Source: Cryomorphaceae bacterium (GTDB taxonomy: Bacteria > Bacteroidota > Bacteroidia > Flavobacteriales > Schleiferiaceae). From it: a stretch of DNA of 64,000 nt. The DNA is taken from NCBI GenBank assembly GCA_024639785.1, contig JAHEGI010000021.1, positions 1-64,000 of the forward strand, read 5' to 3'. The translations under genes were made by a program, and so were the position numbers. The notes under the pieces were generated by a model that had not been told where the DNA came from, made no database searches, and saw only the letters and a list, made by a program, of their open reading frames with translations. Every line of letters begins with the position of its first letter. Position 1 is the first letter of the stretch. Below, in pieces: positions 47,904 to 59,169 of the stretch.

Positions 47904-50144
47904 ATGCCCTCGGTGCTTCTTTCTGTCATCAATGATTTGCATTCAGACCAACGTGTGCATCGGAGCTGCATGGTTTGGCAGGAACAGGGGTATGAAGTGC
48001 TTCTGACCGGCCGGACCTACCCAAATCCAGAGCCACTTGATCGCCCCTACCGAACGGAACGCTTCCATTGTCGCTTCCATCGTGGGCCACTTTTTTATCT
48101 CGAATTTCAATGGCGCTTGTGGAAACTCCTTCGAAGGGAGCGTCCCGACGTGTATCTCGCCAATGATTTAGACACCTTGTGGCCACATGCTTTTTGGGCA
48201 AAACGTCGGGGGAAGCCCCTGGTCTATGATAGCCATGAATACTTTTTGGGCGCACCAGAATTGGAGTCCCGCCCGCTGGTACAAGGCCTCTGGCGGTGGG
48301 TGGAGAAGCGTTTTTTCCCACAAATCACTTCGGGAATTACCGTCAACCACTCCATTGCGCAGGCCTATTATGCAGAATATGGGCAATCCATGAATGTGGT
48401 CCGCAATGTGCCATTGCTACCGGAAGGCGGCCTCCCATTCCCAAAACAAGGAGATGACCAGCAAGAAACACGTCGGCTAGCCGCCTGCCGCCTGCTTAAT
48501 TTACCCATGGATCGTCCCATTTGGATTTTACAAGGGGCTGGAATAAACGTAGACCGTGGTGCGGAAGAATTACTTGAGGCCCTCGGACAGCATCCAACGG
48601 CACTGCTCCTTATCGTGGGGTCCGGGGATGCGCTTGCTGGCTTGCAAAAAACAGCTGAACAGCAGGGCTGGACGGGGGACAAGGTTCATTTCATCGGCCG
48701 AGTAGCTCGGGAGGAACTTCGTCAGTACACCCAGGCAGCGCACATTGGGTTCTCCTTGGATAAACCCAAGAGTCAGAACTACCGTTGGAGTTTGCCAAAT
48801 AAACTTTTTGATTATTTCCAAGCTGGGATTCCGGTCATTGCAAGTGATTTAGTCGAGGTGACAGCCCATCTTGGGGAGGCAGGTCTCATATTACCTGAAA
48901 CGAGTCCATCCGCCATCCTTGCAGCCGTCGATTCCTTGCTGCAAGCGGATCGATATCGCGCTGCGGTCCAGGCTGCGCAAGAAGCGGCGCATCGCTACCA
49001 TTGGGAACATGAAAAAGAGACTTGGAAGGCGCTCATTGCGCGTTTGGAGGGTGAAAAAACAGTCCACCTTTGGTCGATGGATCGCTTGGAGCCACCGGCC
49101 TACGGAGGTACTTTGGAAGTGGCGGGCCAAGTCGAACGATTTGTGGAGGCCGGCTATCAAGTGGTGGTGCACGCTACGACCAAAGCGAACTATGCCCATG
49201 TCCAGCCCCTGCGCTTAAGTGATTACCCCGGGGTGCAATTCAAAACCTACAGGCGAAACCGCCGGGCGATTGTTTCATGGCGCCGCCCCTATATCGTTGG
49301 GAGTAGGGTTAGTGCTTCCTTGCGTCGGGCGTTGCATGTGGCGAAGGGTCGTCATGTGGTTCAAGGCACGCATCTCACAGGACTTCAATTTCCGGCCCAT
49401 GCGGTCCTTCGCTGGCACAACCCAGAATCACGCTACTATGCAAGCCTGAGCGATTATGCCACGGGGCTGATGCGTGGATATTTGCGCTGGGAAGCATTCA
49501 AACTGTCTCGTTGGGAAGCGCAATTGGCGCGCCGTTGGAAAGGACCCGTTTGGACCTTGACCGTCATGGATGCGCAGGCCTGGTCCGTTTTAGGCGGAGC
49601 ACCTGCAGAGGTGGTGCCGGCCCAAAAGCGCTTTAACGGATCCCCACCGACGAACCCATCGCTCGCGCCGACGATACTCGTTCCAGGTAAATTCTCGGTA
49701 GCCGAGAACGAGCGTGCCGCGCGTTGGAGCGCATACTTGCCTCTGGGCGTAACCTGGGCGGGTCATGGCTTTTCTGCTGAACTCCGAAAATTGGCCACTA
49801 CACGTGGAATTAACCTGCTAGAATCCCCCTCAGACCCCCGCATGGCAGAGGCTTTTTCTGAAGCATCCATGGTTCTTGTGCATGCGGAACATAGCTTGGG
49901 TCTTAAGTTGAAGCTGATTCAGGCCTGTTATCAAGCGCGTTGGATCATTGCACACGAAGCCGCGGTCGCTGGACTCGATTGGACCAAGGAAATGAGTATT
50001 CTCACCTACCATGATGGGGAAAGCCTCCAAGACGCGGTTCAAACCGCCTTGTCGATAGGTTGGGATGCAACGCGCTCCGAAAAAACCCATCAAGCGCGGA
50101 GCCCTTGGACAGAACCGGTGTCCGTTGGGGAACTCCTTTCTTAG
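47904..50144 (+). CDS. Tandem double glycosyltransferase (two GT-B units fused)
   Basis: The 746 residues hold two glycosyltransferase units. Unit one (about 1-385) has LHSDQRVHRSCMVWQEQGYEV, PLVYDSHEYFLGAPEL and a complete donor domain with NKLFDYFQAGIPVIASD. Unit two (from about 386, KTVHLWSMDRLEPPAYGGT) restarts with an acceptor-type N-terminal domain, has LRWHNPESRYYASLSDYA, and ends with a diverged donor domain (VHAEHSLGLKLKLIQAC). I recall separate adjacent genes for these two types in Flavobacteriia, so this looks like a gene fusion. The products would extend one glycan in two steps (inference). The last 4 bp overlap convergent ftsE. Confidence 0.85.
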   Translation: MPSVLLSVINDLHSDQRVHRSCMVWQEQGYEVLLTGRTYPNPEPLDRPYRTERFHCRFHRGPLFYLEFQWRLWKLLRRERPDVYLANDLDTLWPHAFWAKRRGKPLVYDSHEYFLGAPELESRPLVQGLWRWVEKRFFPQITSGITVNHSIAQAYYAEYGQSMNVVRNVPLLPEGGLPFPKQGDDQQETRRLAACRLLNLPMDRPIWILQGAGINVDRGAEELLEALGQHPTALLLIVGSGDALAGLQKTAEQQGWTGDKVHFIGRVAREELRQYTQAAHIGFSLDKPKSQNYRWSLPNKLFDYFQAGIPVIASDLVEVTAHLGEAGLILPETSPSAILAAVDSLLQADRYRAAVQAAQEAAHRYHWEHEKETWKALIARLEGEKTVHLWSMDRLEPPAYGGTLEVAGQVERFVEAGYQVVVHATTKANYAHVQPLRLSDYPGVQFKTYRRNRRAIVSWRRPYIVGSRVSASLRRALHVAKGRHVVQGTHLTGLQFPAHAVLRWHNPESRYYASLSDYATGLMRGYLRWEAFKLSRWEAQLARRWKGPVWTLTVMDAQAWSVLGGAPAEVVPAQKRFNGSPPTNPSLAPTILVPGKFSVAENERAARWSAYLPLGVTWAGHGFSAELRKLATTRGINLLESPSDPRMAEAFSEASMVLVHAEHSLGLKLKLIQACYQARWIIAHEAAVAGLDWTKEMSILTYHDGESLQDAVQTALSIGWDATRSEKTHQARSPWTEPVSVGELLS

Positions 50145-50830
50145 AGTGTCCGCTGGACCGTACTGCTAATTCCTCCGCCTGCACACTTCCATGTGGGGTG
50201 CGGAAACTTCAAGAGCAGCGCATAGTCATGGGTAGCCATGAGAATGGTTCGTCCTGAAGCGGATATTTCTTCCATTAAATGCATGATTTCTTCCGAAGTG
50301 TGCGGATCCAAATTCCCGGTTGGCTCATCGGCCAAAATAAATGGAGGATTATTCAGTAATGCGCGCGCAATGGCCACCCGCTGCTGCTCACCCCCCGAAA
50401 GCTGATAAGGCATCTTATGCTCCTTCGTGGCCATGCCCACACGTTTGAGTACCTGCTGAATTCGATCGGAATTCTCAGATTTTGTGTGATGTCCTGTGGC
50501 TTGCAAAACAAAGTCAAGATTGTCAAACACGCTTCGATCCATGAGAAGCTGAAAATCTTGAAAGACAATGCCCAAATTTCTGCGCAAGAAAGGAATGTCC
50601 TTGTCTTTGAGGTTTCTCAAATCATAGCCTACAAATTCACCATCACCCACCGTCAGAGGGAGGTCAGCATACAAAGTTTTCAGTAATGAGGACTTTCCCG
50701 AGCCCGTGGCGCCAATCAAATAAATGAAGTCACCCTTGTGCATTTCCAGGTTTACTTGGCTCAAAATCAGGTGATCACCTTGATATATATCGGCGTTCTT
50801 AAGAGATAAAATGGGGCTTTGGCTGTCCAT
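50141..50830 (-). CDS. ftsE: FtsE-like cell-division ABC ATPase
   Basis: FtsE, with the membrane protein FtsX, controls peptidoglycan hydrolases at the septum. The 229 residues (ATG 50830; ATG 50836 adds two) contain Walker A IGATGSGKSS, the Q-loop RNLGIVFQDFQLL that is typical of FtsE, the signature LSGGEQQRVAIARALLNNP, Walker B ILADEPTGNLD and the H-loop MATHD. ftsX is not adjacent, so another LolD/MacB-like ATPase cannot be fully excluded. The gene is divergent from the TPR gene. Confidence 0.85.
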   Translation of the reverse strand: MDSQSPILSLKNADIYQGDHLILSQVNLEMHKGDFIYLIGATGSGKSSLLKTLYADLPLTVGDGEFVGYDLRNLKDKDIPFLRRNLGIVFQDFQLLMDRSVFDNLDFVLQATGHHTKSENSDRIQQVLKRVGMATKEHKMPYQLSGGEQQRVAIARALLNNPPFILADEPTGNLDPHTSEEIMHLMEEISASGRTILMATHDYALLLKFPHPTWKCAGGGISSTVQRTL

Positions 50831-50895
50831 AGGCATGGTTTATGCCACAAATTAACAGGATTTTGTTGGTCCGAACTACCTTTATGCTTCCAACA

Positions 50896-53800
50896 ATGAT
50901 GCGAAGACTTCTCCTTCTTGTATTCTTGGCTGGGGCCGCAGCGGCTCACGGCCAAGCCCCGTTCTCTCATAAGACTCCTCAATCTGTGTATGCAGATAGC
51001 CGTGGTTTGTTTGATCGTGCCCTCTATGCTCCAGCAGCCGAAGGCTTCGATCACGTGCTACAGCAAATGGATGCCCAAACGGATTTGGCCGAACAAGCGG
51101 CCTTTTTTAAAGCCATCTGTGCCGTTCGTTTGCTCAACCGGGATGCGGGGGACCAAGTGCTCGCATTTTTAGATAGCTATCCCAGTACGGCTCGTCGCAA
51201 GGAAGCGGTCCTTGAAATGGCCGAGTATTCCTTCAACCGTCGGAAATATGCCGATGCCCGCGATTGGTTGCGACGCCTCGACGGATTGTACCTCCCCAAA
51301 TCCCAAAGGGCCGAAGTCCAATTCAAATTGGGCTATTCGCATTTCCTGTTAGGTGAATATGATCAGGCTCGTCCACAACTAGCGGCTGCCAAGTCGAGTA
51401 AATTCCCAATCGCCGCATCCGCCCAGTACTACTATGGGCATATTGCCTACCTCGATACGAACGATGTTACGGCTATGGAAAATCTGGAGCCGCTCCAGAA
51501 TCATGAAGAATTTGGCATGGTCGTCCCTTATTATCTCGCTCAGATCTATGCGCGCCAGGGACTGGATGACAAACTCTTGACCCTGGGGGAGTCGCTTTTA
51601 AAAAATGCTACAGCGAAGCGAACGCCCGAAATTGCCAAATTGATTGGCCAGAGCCTCTACAAGAAGAAACGTTACCCGGAGGCATTGCCGTATTTAGCGA
51701 TGCACCGCGATTTAGGCGGCAAAATGTCCGCAGATGATTTTTATCAGCTTGGTGTAGTTAATGCCCAGACAGGACATTTTAAGGAGGCCATTCAAGCGCT
51801 GAATAAAATCTCGAGCAATCAATCGGAGGTATCCGAATTTGGACTGTATTTACTGGCCGATTGTTATGTGAAAGAAGGTCAGTTCGAGGAAGCCCTTTCC
51901 GCCTATCAAGCGGTATCGGCATTAGCTAAAGATCCAGTCATTCAGGAGGAATCGGCCTATCAAGCGGCGAAACTCACCTACCAGAGCTCAAGCCCGTTTG
52001 GCAATGCGATTGACATGTTCAAACGCTTTTTGGTGGACTTTCCGCAGACGGAACATCGACGTGAAGCCAATGAATATTTAGCCAACCTCTACATCACGTC
52101 CAAGGACTACAGTCGGGCGATGGAAGCCATTGTGCAAACGGGCATGGGCACCATGGCTATGCGTGAGGCCTACCAACGGGTCGCCTATTTCCGCGCGGTG
52201 GAGCTCTTTCAAGTGAGTGACTGGGCTGCAGCGCAGGAGTATTTCAACAAGTCCCTGGGGTACCCACAGAATTTGACCTTTGTTGCGTTGAGCCACTTCT
52301 GGTTGGGTGAATTGGCCTACCGGAAGGGGGATGCGCAAGAGGCTTTGGCTCAATTCGAGTCGTTTCTAAAAACTCCTGGTAGTTATACGCTGACGGAACG
52401 TCCAACCGCGCTATACAACAAGGCCTATTGCCTGTATAAGTTGGACCGTCTAGAGGATGCCTCTGCGGCATTTCGTGTGTACTTGCAGGATGCCAAGAGC
52501 AATGATCGCAAAACGGAAGATGCGACACTTCGCTTGGCCGACTTGTATTTCCTGCTCGGTAAGCATGCCTTGGCGGAGGAATATTATGCCAAATCCGTTC
52601 GCATGGACGCCCAAGGAAGATATGCCGGCTATGCGATGTACCAACAGGCCTTGTGCGAAGGATTGTTGAATAATTCACAGCAAAAGATTGACCTTCTGAT
52701 GAAGTTGTCAAAGAATGCGAATCCCAATGACGCCTTCGGAGGAAAGTATTCGGATGAGGCTCAATTTGAAGCAGCACAGACCCAACTTCGAATGGGCTCC
52801 AATGCCGCAGCGGAGGCAAATTTCAAGGAGTTCATTCGTCGGGTACCAAACTCCGAGAAAGCACGCCGCGCTGCACTGAACATCGCCATTGCGCAACGGA
52901 ATGATCAACGCCTCGATGCAGCGATTGCTTCCTTTCAAGACATCGTCAAGAAATATCCTGGCACGCCGGAAGCGCGTGAAGCCATTACCACGGCCCGCAG
53001 TGTGTACGACGAGGCCAACCGAATTGACGACTACCTGACCTGGGTGCAGGGTATAGACTTCGCCCAAATCCGCGCGAGCGAATTGGACAGTGTCGCCTAT
53101 ATGTCGGCCTACGACAAGTACGCCTCCAGCAAGTTTGACGAAGCTATGGCTGGATTTGATCGGTACATGAAGCGATTCCCAGATGGATTTTTCACCGTGA
53201 AGGCCAACCACTATGCGGGCGAGTCTGCACGTCGTCTCAACAAAGCGGATGAGGCCTTGGGCTACTTCCGCAAGGTGACCCAAGCGCCTGTGGGCGAGCA
53301 CCATATTAATGCCTGGACCTGGATTCTGCGAATTAGTTCGGCCAGAAAGAATGCCGATGAAATGCTTATTGCAGCGGAATCCGTTCTCGCGCTCAGCGAT
53401 GATGCCAGCCTGCTTCGCGAAGCGAATGTGGCGATGATGCGCGGGCACCAAGCCTTGAAGCATCTCGAAGTAGCGCATGGGTATTCCGAAGTGGTCGCAG
53501 CCGACGAACGCAACAGCCCTGAAGTCCGAACTGAAGCCAAAGCCAATGTCGCGCGCAATGCCATGACCATCGGTATGGGTAGCCGCACGCGGAAAGCGGA
53601 CTTCCTGTCGTCTTGGTTCGAGTCCGACTTAGACGCCGTTCAACGCGACTGGGTGACCAAATCGCTCAATGCCTACATGGACTTGAAGAAGAACGGTCCA
53701 GCTGTATTGCAGGCGGAGGCGTCCTACTACCAAGCGTTGATTTTGTACTTGGACGGATCGCATTCGGCCTCAAACGAAGAGATCTTCTGGTTGATTGATA

Positions 53801-54036
53801 ACCTTCCTGGTCAAGGGGAATGGCGCTTCAAGTCCTTGCTAGTCTTAGCGCATAACTACGACGCTTTGGACGACAAATTCCAAGCGAACTACACCTTAGA
53901 CTTCATCATTGCGGAGAACTTCATCGCCGAAACGGTGGAGCAAGCGAAGGTCTTCCAAGCTATTCTGAATACCCCCGCCGAAGACGCTAGCGGCCCTGCG
54001 GTGGATACCATCATTGAAACGCCCACGCTCCCATGA
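50896..54036 (+). CDS. Giant secreted tetratricopeptide-repeat protein, function unknown
   Basis: The 1046 residues (ATG 50896; 50884 and 50899 are alternatives) start with a signal peptide (LLLLVFLAGAAAAHGQ). Almost the whole chain is then TPR-like helical hairpins, for example AQPQYYYGHIAYLD-type units, YNKAYCLYKLDRLEDASAAF and QAALNIAIAQRNDQRLDAAIA-like repeats. No lipobox or enzyme motif is seen. It ends with a short Glu/Thr/Pro-rich tail. The stop overlaps the next gene (a beta-barrel protein) by 4 bp, so the two probably act together in the periplasm and outer membrane. I know no name for it. Confidence 0.85.
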   Translation: MMRRLLLLVFLAGAAAAHGQAPFSHKTPQSVYADSRGLFDRALYAPAAEGFDHVLQQMDAQTDLAEQAAFFKAICAVRLLNRDAGDQVLAFLDSYPSTARRKEAVLEMAEYSFNRRKYADARDWLRRLDGLYLPKSQRAEVQFKLGYSHFLLGEYDQARPQLAAAKSSKFPIAASAQYYYGHIAYLDTNDVTAMENLEPLQNHEEFGMVVPYYLAQIYARQGLDDKLLTLGESLLKNATAKRTPEIAKLIGQSLYKKKRYPEALPYLAMHRDLGGKMSADDFYQLGVVNAQTGHFKEAIQALNKISSNQSEVSEFGLYLLADCYVKEGQFEEALSAYQAVSALAKDPVIQEESAYQAAKLTYQSSSPFGNAIDMFKRFLVDFPQTEHRREANEYLANLYITSKDYSRAMEAIVQTGMGTMAMREAYQRVAYFRAVELFQVSDWAAAQEYFNKSLGYPQNLTFVALSHFWLGELAYRKGDAQEALAQFESFLKTPGSYTLTERPTALYNKAYCLYKLDRLEDASAAFRVYLQDAKSNDRKTEDATLRLADLYFLLGKHALAEEYYAKSVRMDAQGRYAGYAMYQQALCEGLLNNSQQKIDLLMKLSKNANPNDAFGGKYSDEAQFEAAQTQLRMGSNAAAEANFKEFIRRVPNSEKARRAALNIAIAQRNDQRLDAAIASFQDIVKKYPGTPEAREAITTARSVYDEANRIDDYLTWVQGIDFAQIRASELDSVAYMSAYDKYASSKFDEAMAGFDRYMKRFPDGFFTVKANHYAGESARRLNKADEALGYFRKVTQAPVGEHHINAWTWILRISSARKNADEMLIAAESVLALSDDASLLREANVAMMRGHQALKHLEVAHGYSEVVAADERNSPEVRTEAKANVARNAMTIGMGSRTRKADFLSSWFESDLDAVQRDWVTKSLNAYMDLKKNGPAVLQAEASYYQALILYLDGSHSASNEEIFWLIDNLPGQGEWRFKSLLVLAHNYDALDDKFQANYTLDFIIAENFIAETVEQAKVFQAILNTPAEDASGPAVDTIIETPTLP

Positions 54037-55736
54037 AACGCATCCTATCCTCACTCCTGATTTTGACGGCGGCAAGCGTTTGGGCTCAGCCGGTCATGAA
54101 TGGTTTAGAAATTTCTGTCACTGAGAAGTATACCGCTCAGGTCGCAGAAGGCATTAAAATCACGGGGCAGCCGAATGTCATGGACACCACGGTGGAAAAA
54201 CTACCCGTAAAAATTTCAGTACGAAACCGCACGTGGGTCCCAGAACCTCGAATGGAAGAAATTCCTGCATTGAAGATTAGCCGAATCCGTTTGGAACGCC
54301 TTCCTGCGAATACGGTGCACATGGCCTTGGGGAATTACTCCACCGCGGATGTGGGTTTTGCCTTGGGTAATGCGCGTTCAGACCTACAGCGATGGGGTGT
54401 GCAAGGCCAGCATTTTTCCACGCAAGGTGGATTTAAGGCGAACGATGTAGCAGGAATGCCATTGAATGTATACAACCGCACGACGTGGATGGAGAATAGT
54501 TTGTCGGGCCACTACGCCCGCATTATTGGCCGTGGTCGGTTGAGCACCGAAGCATCTGCCGATTGGAATCGCTATGCTTTTTACGGTCTTCCCTTGACGG
54601 CTACCAATGCTGAAGATACTGCTGTGGCGGCACCAGGTCGATGGACTCAGGATTACCAACTGGGCCTTTCCTACGTGCAGAGTCGCGTCCGACGCAAGCA
54701 GGTATTTCATGGGGCTGAACTCGTAGGTCATCATTGGATTGATCAAGGTGGTCGCCAAACAGAAAGTGGCCTTGCTGGGGGGATCGACTGGCGCTTGCCT
54801 GTGCAAGATGTCTTCCTTGAATTGCCCATTCAGGGTTCCTGGAATCATTTGATGCAGACGGCCAACATGGACAGCACAGGTCTACCTGTAGGCCCCATCG
54901 ATTATTGGTCGGCCCAATTTTCGCCCGCAGTATCAGATAGCGTGGGCTCAATCTATTTCCGCGTTGGGCTTAATGCCATCTTCACTGGACAAGGCAGCAT
55001 GTGGGACAAGCCCTATTTGCCGCCCGTGGTACACCTGGAATTTCCGTTGGTTAAACAGGTCCTAAACCTATATGCGGGACTAGAGGGCTCGGCGGATAAC
55101 GGCGGTATGCGGGCTCGGGTCGAAGCCATGCCATTCCTGAGCGAAGCGGCACAGTATGAAGCGGTTCGCCAAGCGAGTTTGTATGCAGGCGCTTCGGGCC
55201 GTTTGACCTCCACCATCGGATACCGCTTTGGCATTCGCCAACGTTCCTACGCCAATTATGCCATGTATACGCGTGATTGGTCAGCGTGGCAATCGGCAGG
55301 CGATAGTGGGCGATTTAATGTCCAATATGTCGGGGTCACGATGTTAGAGCCATCTGGTGAATTGAGCTTCCAAAACGGCCTTGGCTGGGAGGTGCGCGCT
55401 TTTGCGACCCTACGGACGGCGACGCGCAATGATGGCGGTCCGCTGTATCATGTCTCTTCCTCGGAAATTGGCGGTCAAGCCTTCTTCAATTTGAAGGACA
55501 AGATTCGCTTTGAATCCACGATTATCTACCGTGGAAGCCGTCTTGCGCAAGGCGAGTTCGGCGATGAAACTTTGCCTGCCTTCTTGGATGGCCGATTGAG
55601 TGCCGTCTATACCTACAACAAGCAGTTGAATGCCACTTTCCGCGTGGATAACCTCTTCCACAGTCGCACGACGTGGTGGACTGGGTACCCTGTTCAAGGG
55701 ATTCGGGCAAATTTGGGCCTGGTTTACAAGTTTTAA
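54033..55736 (+). CDS. Predicted outer-membrane beta-barrel protein coupled to the TPR protein
   Basis: The 567 residues have a signal peptide (LLILTAASVWAQ), a short N-terminal region of about 75 residues, and then alternating amphipathic strands with many Tyr/Trp/Gly. The last strand ends IRANLGLVYKF with the C-terminal Phe typical of outer-membrane barrels. LFNLKD-type and VDNLFHSRTTWWTGYPVQG segments resemble the end of TonB receptors, but I see no plug domain. It is coupled to the TPR gene by an ATGA overlap. A transport or assembly role is inferred. Confidence 0.82.
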   Translation: MKRILSSLLILTAASVWAQPVMNGLEISVTEKYTAQVAEGIKITGQPNVMDTTVEKLPVKISVRNRTWVPEPRMEEIPALKISRIRLERLPANTVHMALGNYSTADVGFALGNARSDLQRWGVQGQHFSTQGGFKANDVAGMPLNVYNRTTWMENSLSGHYARIIGRGRLSTEASADWNRYAFYGLPLTATNAEDTAVAAPGRWTQDYQLGLSYVQSRVRRKQVFHGAELVGHHWIDQGGRQTESGLAGGIDWRLPVQDVFLELPIQGSWNHLMQTANMDSTGLPVGPIDYWSAQFSPAVSDSVGSIYFRVGLNAIFTGQGSMWDKPYLPPVVHLEFPLVKQVLNLYAGLEGSADNGGMRARVEAMPFLSEAAQYEAVRQASLYAGASGRLTSTIGYRFGIRQRSYANYAMYTRDWSAWQSAGDSGRFNVQYVGVTMLEPSGELSFQNGLGWEVRAFATLRTATRNDGGPLYHVSSSEIGGQAFFNLKDKIRFESTIIYRGSRLAQGEFGDETLPAFLDGRLSAVYTYNKQLNATFRVDNLFHSRTTWWTGYPVQGIRANLGLVYKF

Positions 55737-55849
55737 GCGCAGATAGGCCATCTCCTTCCAGGCGCCGAGAAACGCGCTCTTGTTGAAAAAAATGTTGATA
55801 AACGGGCATGTTTTTCTTTTGGCTACACCCCTAGGAAAAATGCCGAAGT

Positions 55850-55857
55850 TATCTTTG
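55850..55857 (+). promoter_or_regulatory. Putative gyrB promoter -7 box
   Basis: TATCTTTG, an exact TAnnTTTG match, lies 29 nt before the gyrB ATG in the 150-bp gap after the beta-barrel gene. The nearest TTG is about 28 nt upstream, longer than usual, so the -33 element is uncertain. I see no clear terminator for the preceding operon in this gap. Confidence 0.5.
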
Positions 55858-55865
55858 TGAGATAG

Positions 55866-57843
<1,978 letters not shown>

Positions 57844-57875
57844 CCTCACATTAAGACTCAAAAGATCAAATAGCG

Positions 57876-58805
57876 ATGAAAATTACTGTTGTCGGCGCCG
57901 GAAACGTAGGCGCAACCTGTGCAGAAGCGATGGTCCGCATGGAGCTCGCTACGGAAGTAGTGCTCTTGGACATCAAAGAAGGCTTTGCCGAAGGCAAGGC
58001 GATGGATATGAACCAAACCGCCACCTTGCACGGTTTCAACACCAAGGTCAAAGGGGTTACAAGCAACTATGCGGCAACCGCTGGCTCTGAAGTCATCGTG
58101 ATTACTAGTGGTTTGCCACGTAAGCCAGGAATGACACGTGAAGAGTTAATCGGAACGAACGCAGGCATCGTGCGCACCGTTGTATCTAATTCGCTGCAGC
58201 ATTCACCCGACGCAATCATCGTGGTGATTTCAAATCCGATGGATACCATGACCTATCTGGCTGTAAAGGAGAGTGGACTGGCCAAGAACCGCATCATAGG
58301 TATGGGCGGAATATTGGACAGCAGCCGCTTCAAGTATTACTTGTCCGAAGCCATGGATGTTCCCGCAAGTGACCTCCAGGGTTCTGTGATCGGAGGCCAT
58401 GGCGATACGACTATGATCCCATTAACACGCCTAGCGACCTATCAATCTACTCCGGTATCCAATTACTTGGATGAAGAAGGCATGAGCAAAGTGGCTGCCG
58501 CTACCATGGTAGGAGGCGCGACCTTGACCGGCCTGATTGGAACCTCGGCCTGGTACGCTCCTGGTGCGGCTGGTGCAGCACTTGTGGCGAGCATTGTTCG
58601 CGACCAAAAGAAGATCTTCCCATGTTGTGTGTACTTGGATGGCGAATATGGCCAATCAGACATCTGTCTAGGAGTTCCTGTGGTGATCGGTAAGAATGGC
58701 TGGGAGAAAATCGTGGACTACAAATTGAACGACGCCGAACAGGCAGCCTTTAATAAGAGTGCGGACGCGGTTCGTGCCATGAACTCGGTACTGGGCACGT
58801 TGTAA
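57876..58805 (+). CDS. mdh: Malate dehydrogenase
   Basis: Mdh oxidises malate to oxaloacetate with NAD+ in the TCA cycle. The 309 residues show the LDH/MDH family NAD loop VVGAGNVGAT (5-14), the adenine-ribose Asp in LLDIKEG, substrate-binding Arg in GLPRKPGMTREEL, ISNPMDTMTYL, and the catalytic His in GGHGDTTMIPL. Arg in the mobile loop (PRKPGM) supports malate rather than lactate. It follows gyrB, and a strong terminator lies 25 bp after its stop. Its 3' end overlaps the opposite-strand DCC gene by 56 bp. Confidence 0.95.
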   Translation: MKITVVGAGNVGATCAEAMVRMELATEVVLLDIKEGFAEGKAMDMNQTATLHGFNTKVKGVTSNYAATAGSEVIVITSGLPRKPGMTREELIGTNAGIVRTVVSNSLQHSPDAIIVVISNPMDTMTYLAVKESGLAKNRIIGMGGILDSSRFKYYLSEAMDVPASDLQGSVIGGHGDTTMIPLTRLATYQSTPVSNYLDEEGMSKVAAATMVGGATLTGLIGTSAWYAPGAAGAALVASIVRDQKKIFPCCVYLDGEYGQSDICLGVPVVIGKNGWEKIVDYKLNDAEQAAFNKSADAVRAMNSVLGTL

Positions 58806-59169
58806 GCGGTTCTTTTTTACCAAATAGAGTGTACCGATGTCGCGCGAGCCATCGGTACATTTTTTTTTGCCCCGGTACGAGACGCCCTATGCGTGCGAAG
58901 GTGGGCCATGGGGCAGGGAGTAATTCTAAGGACTTCCAGAGCACTTCGGGGCCTTGCCATAGGCGGTTGCCGAAGACGATGGCCACGGAATCGGCGGGTA
59001 AGGCAACCCCAGAATGGGCTGACCATTCGGCAGCCCATACACTTTGTAAGGAAGTGTAGCGAAGCACTTGATGGCGATCTCGGCGCATGAGCCATTGAAC
59101 TGAAGCTTGACAAAGCCCACAGGGTCCGTCATACAGTAGGACCCACTCCATAGGTGTGTCGTACGCCAT
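58750..59169 (-). CDS. DCC-family (DUF393) thiol-disulfide oxidoreductase-like protein
   Basis: The 139 residues have the family start LLYDGPCGLCQASVQWLMRRD with the paired cysteines of the DxxCxxC signature. The conserved C-terminal block YRWLARHRYTLFGKKE follows, then TCPVP. These small thioredoxin-like proteins are predicted redox enzymes; their partners are unknown. I chose ATG 59169, which forms a TAATG overlap with the stop of the upstream FG-GAP gene, so translation is coupled. The block encoding YRWLARHRYT is also the terminator hairpin of mdh on the other strand, and the last 56 bp are antisense to mdh. Confidence 0.85.
   Translation of the reverse strand: MAYDTPMEWVLLYDGPCGLCQASVQWLMRRDRHQVLRYTSLQSVWAAEWSAHSGVALPADSVAIVFGNRLWQGPEVLWKSLELLPAPWPTFARIGRLVPGQKKMYRWLARHRYTLFGKKEPLTTCPVPSSWHEPRPHSY
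58830..58868 (+). terminator. Rho-independent terminator of mdh, inside the DCC coding region
   Basis: TGTACCGATG (58830-58839) pairs perfectly with 58850-58859 around a 10-nt loop and is followed by nine T residues (58860-58868). It lies 25 bp after the mdh stop. The same bases, read on the minus strand, encode the KKMYRWLARHRYT part of the DCC protein. Confidence 0.9.

Noticed and set aside
50896-54036. TPR protein as the T9SS component SprE/PorW
   Set aside because: SprE/PorW is a TPR lipoprotein; this protein has an ordinary signal peptide, no lipobox Cys, and is much longer and repeat-rich throughout.
54033-55736. Barrel protein as a TonB-dependent receptor
   Set aside because: I see no plug domain or CarboxypepD-like domain, so I kept a generic outer-membrane barrel call.
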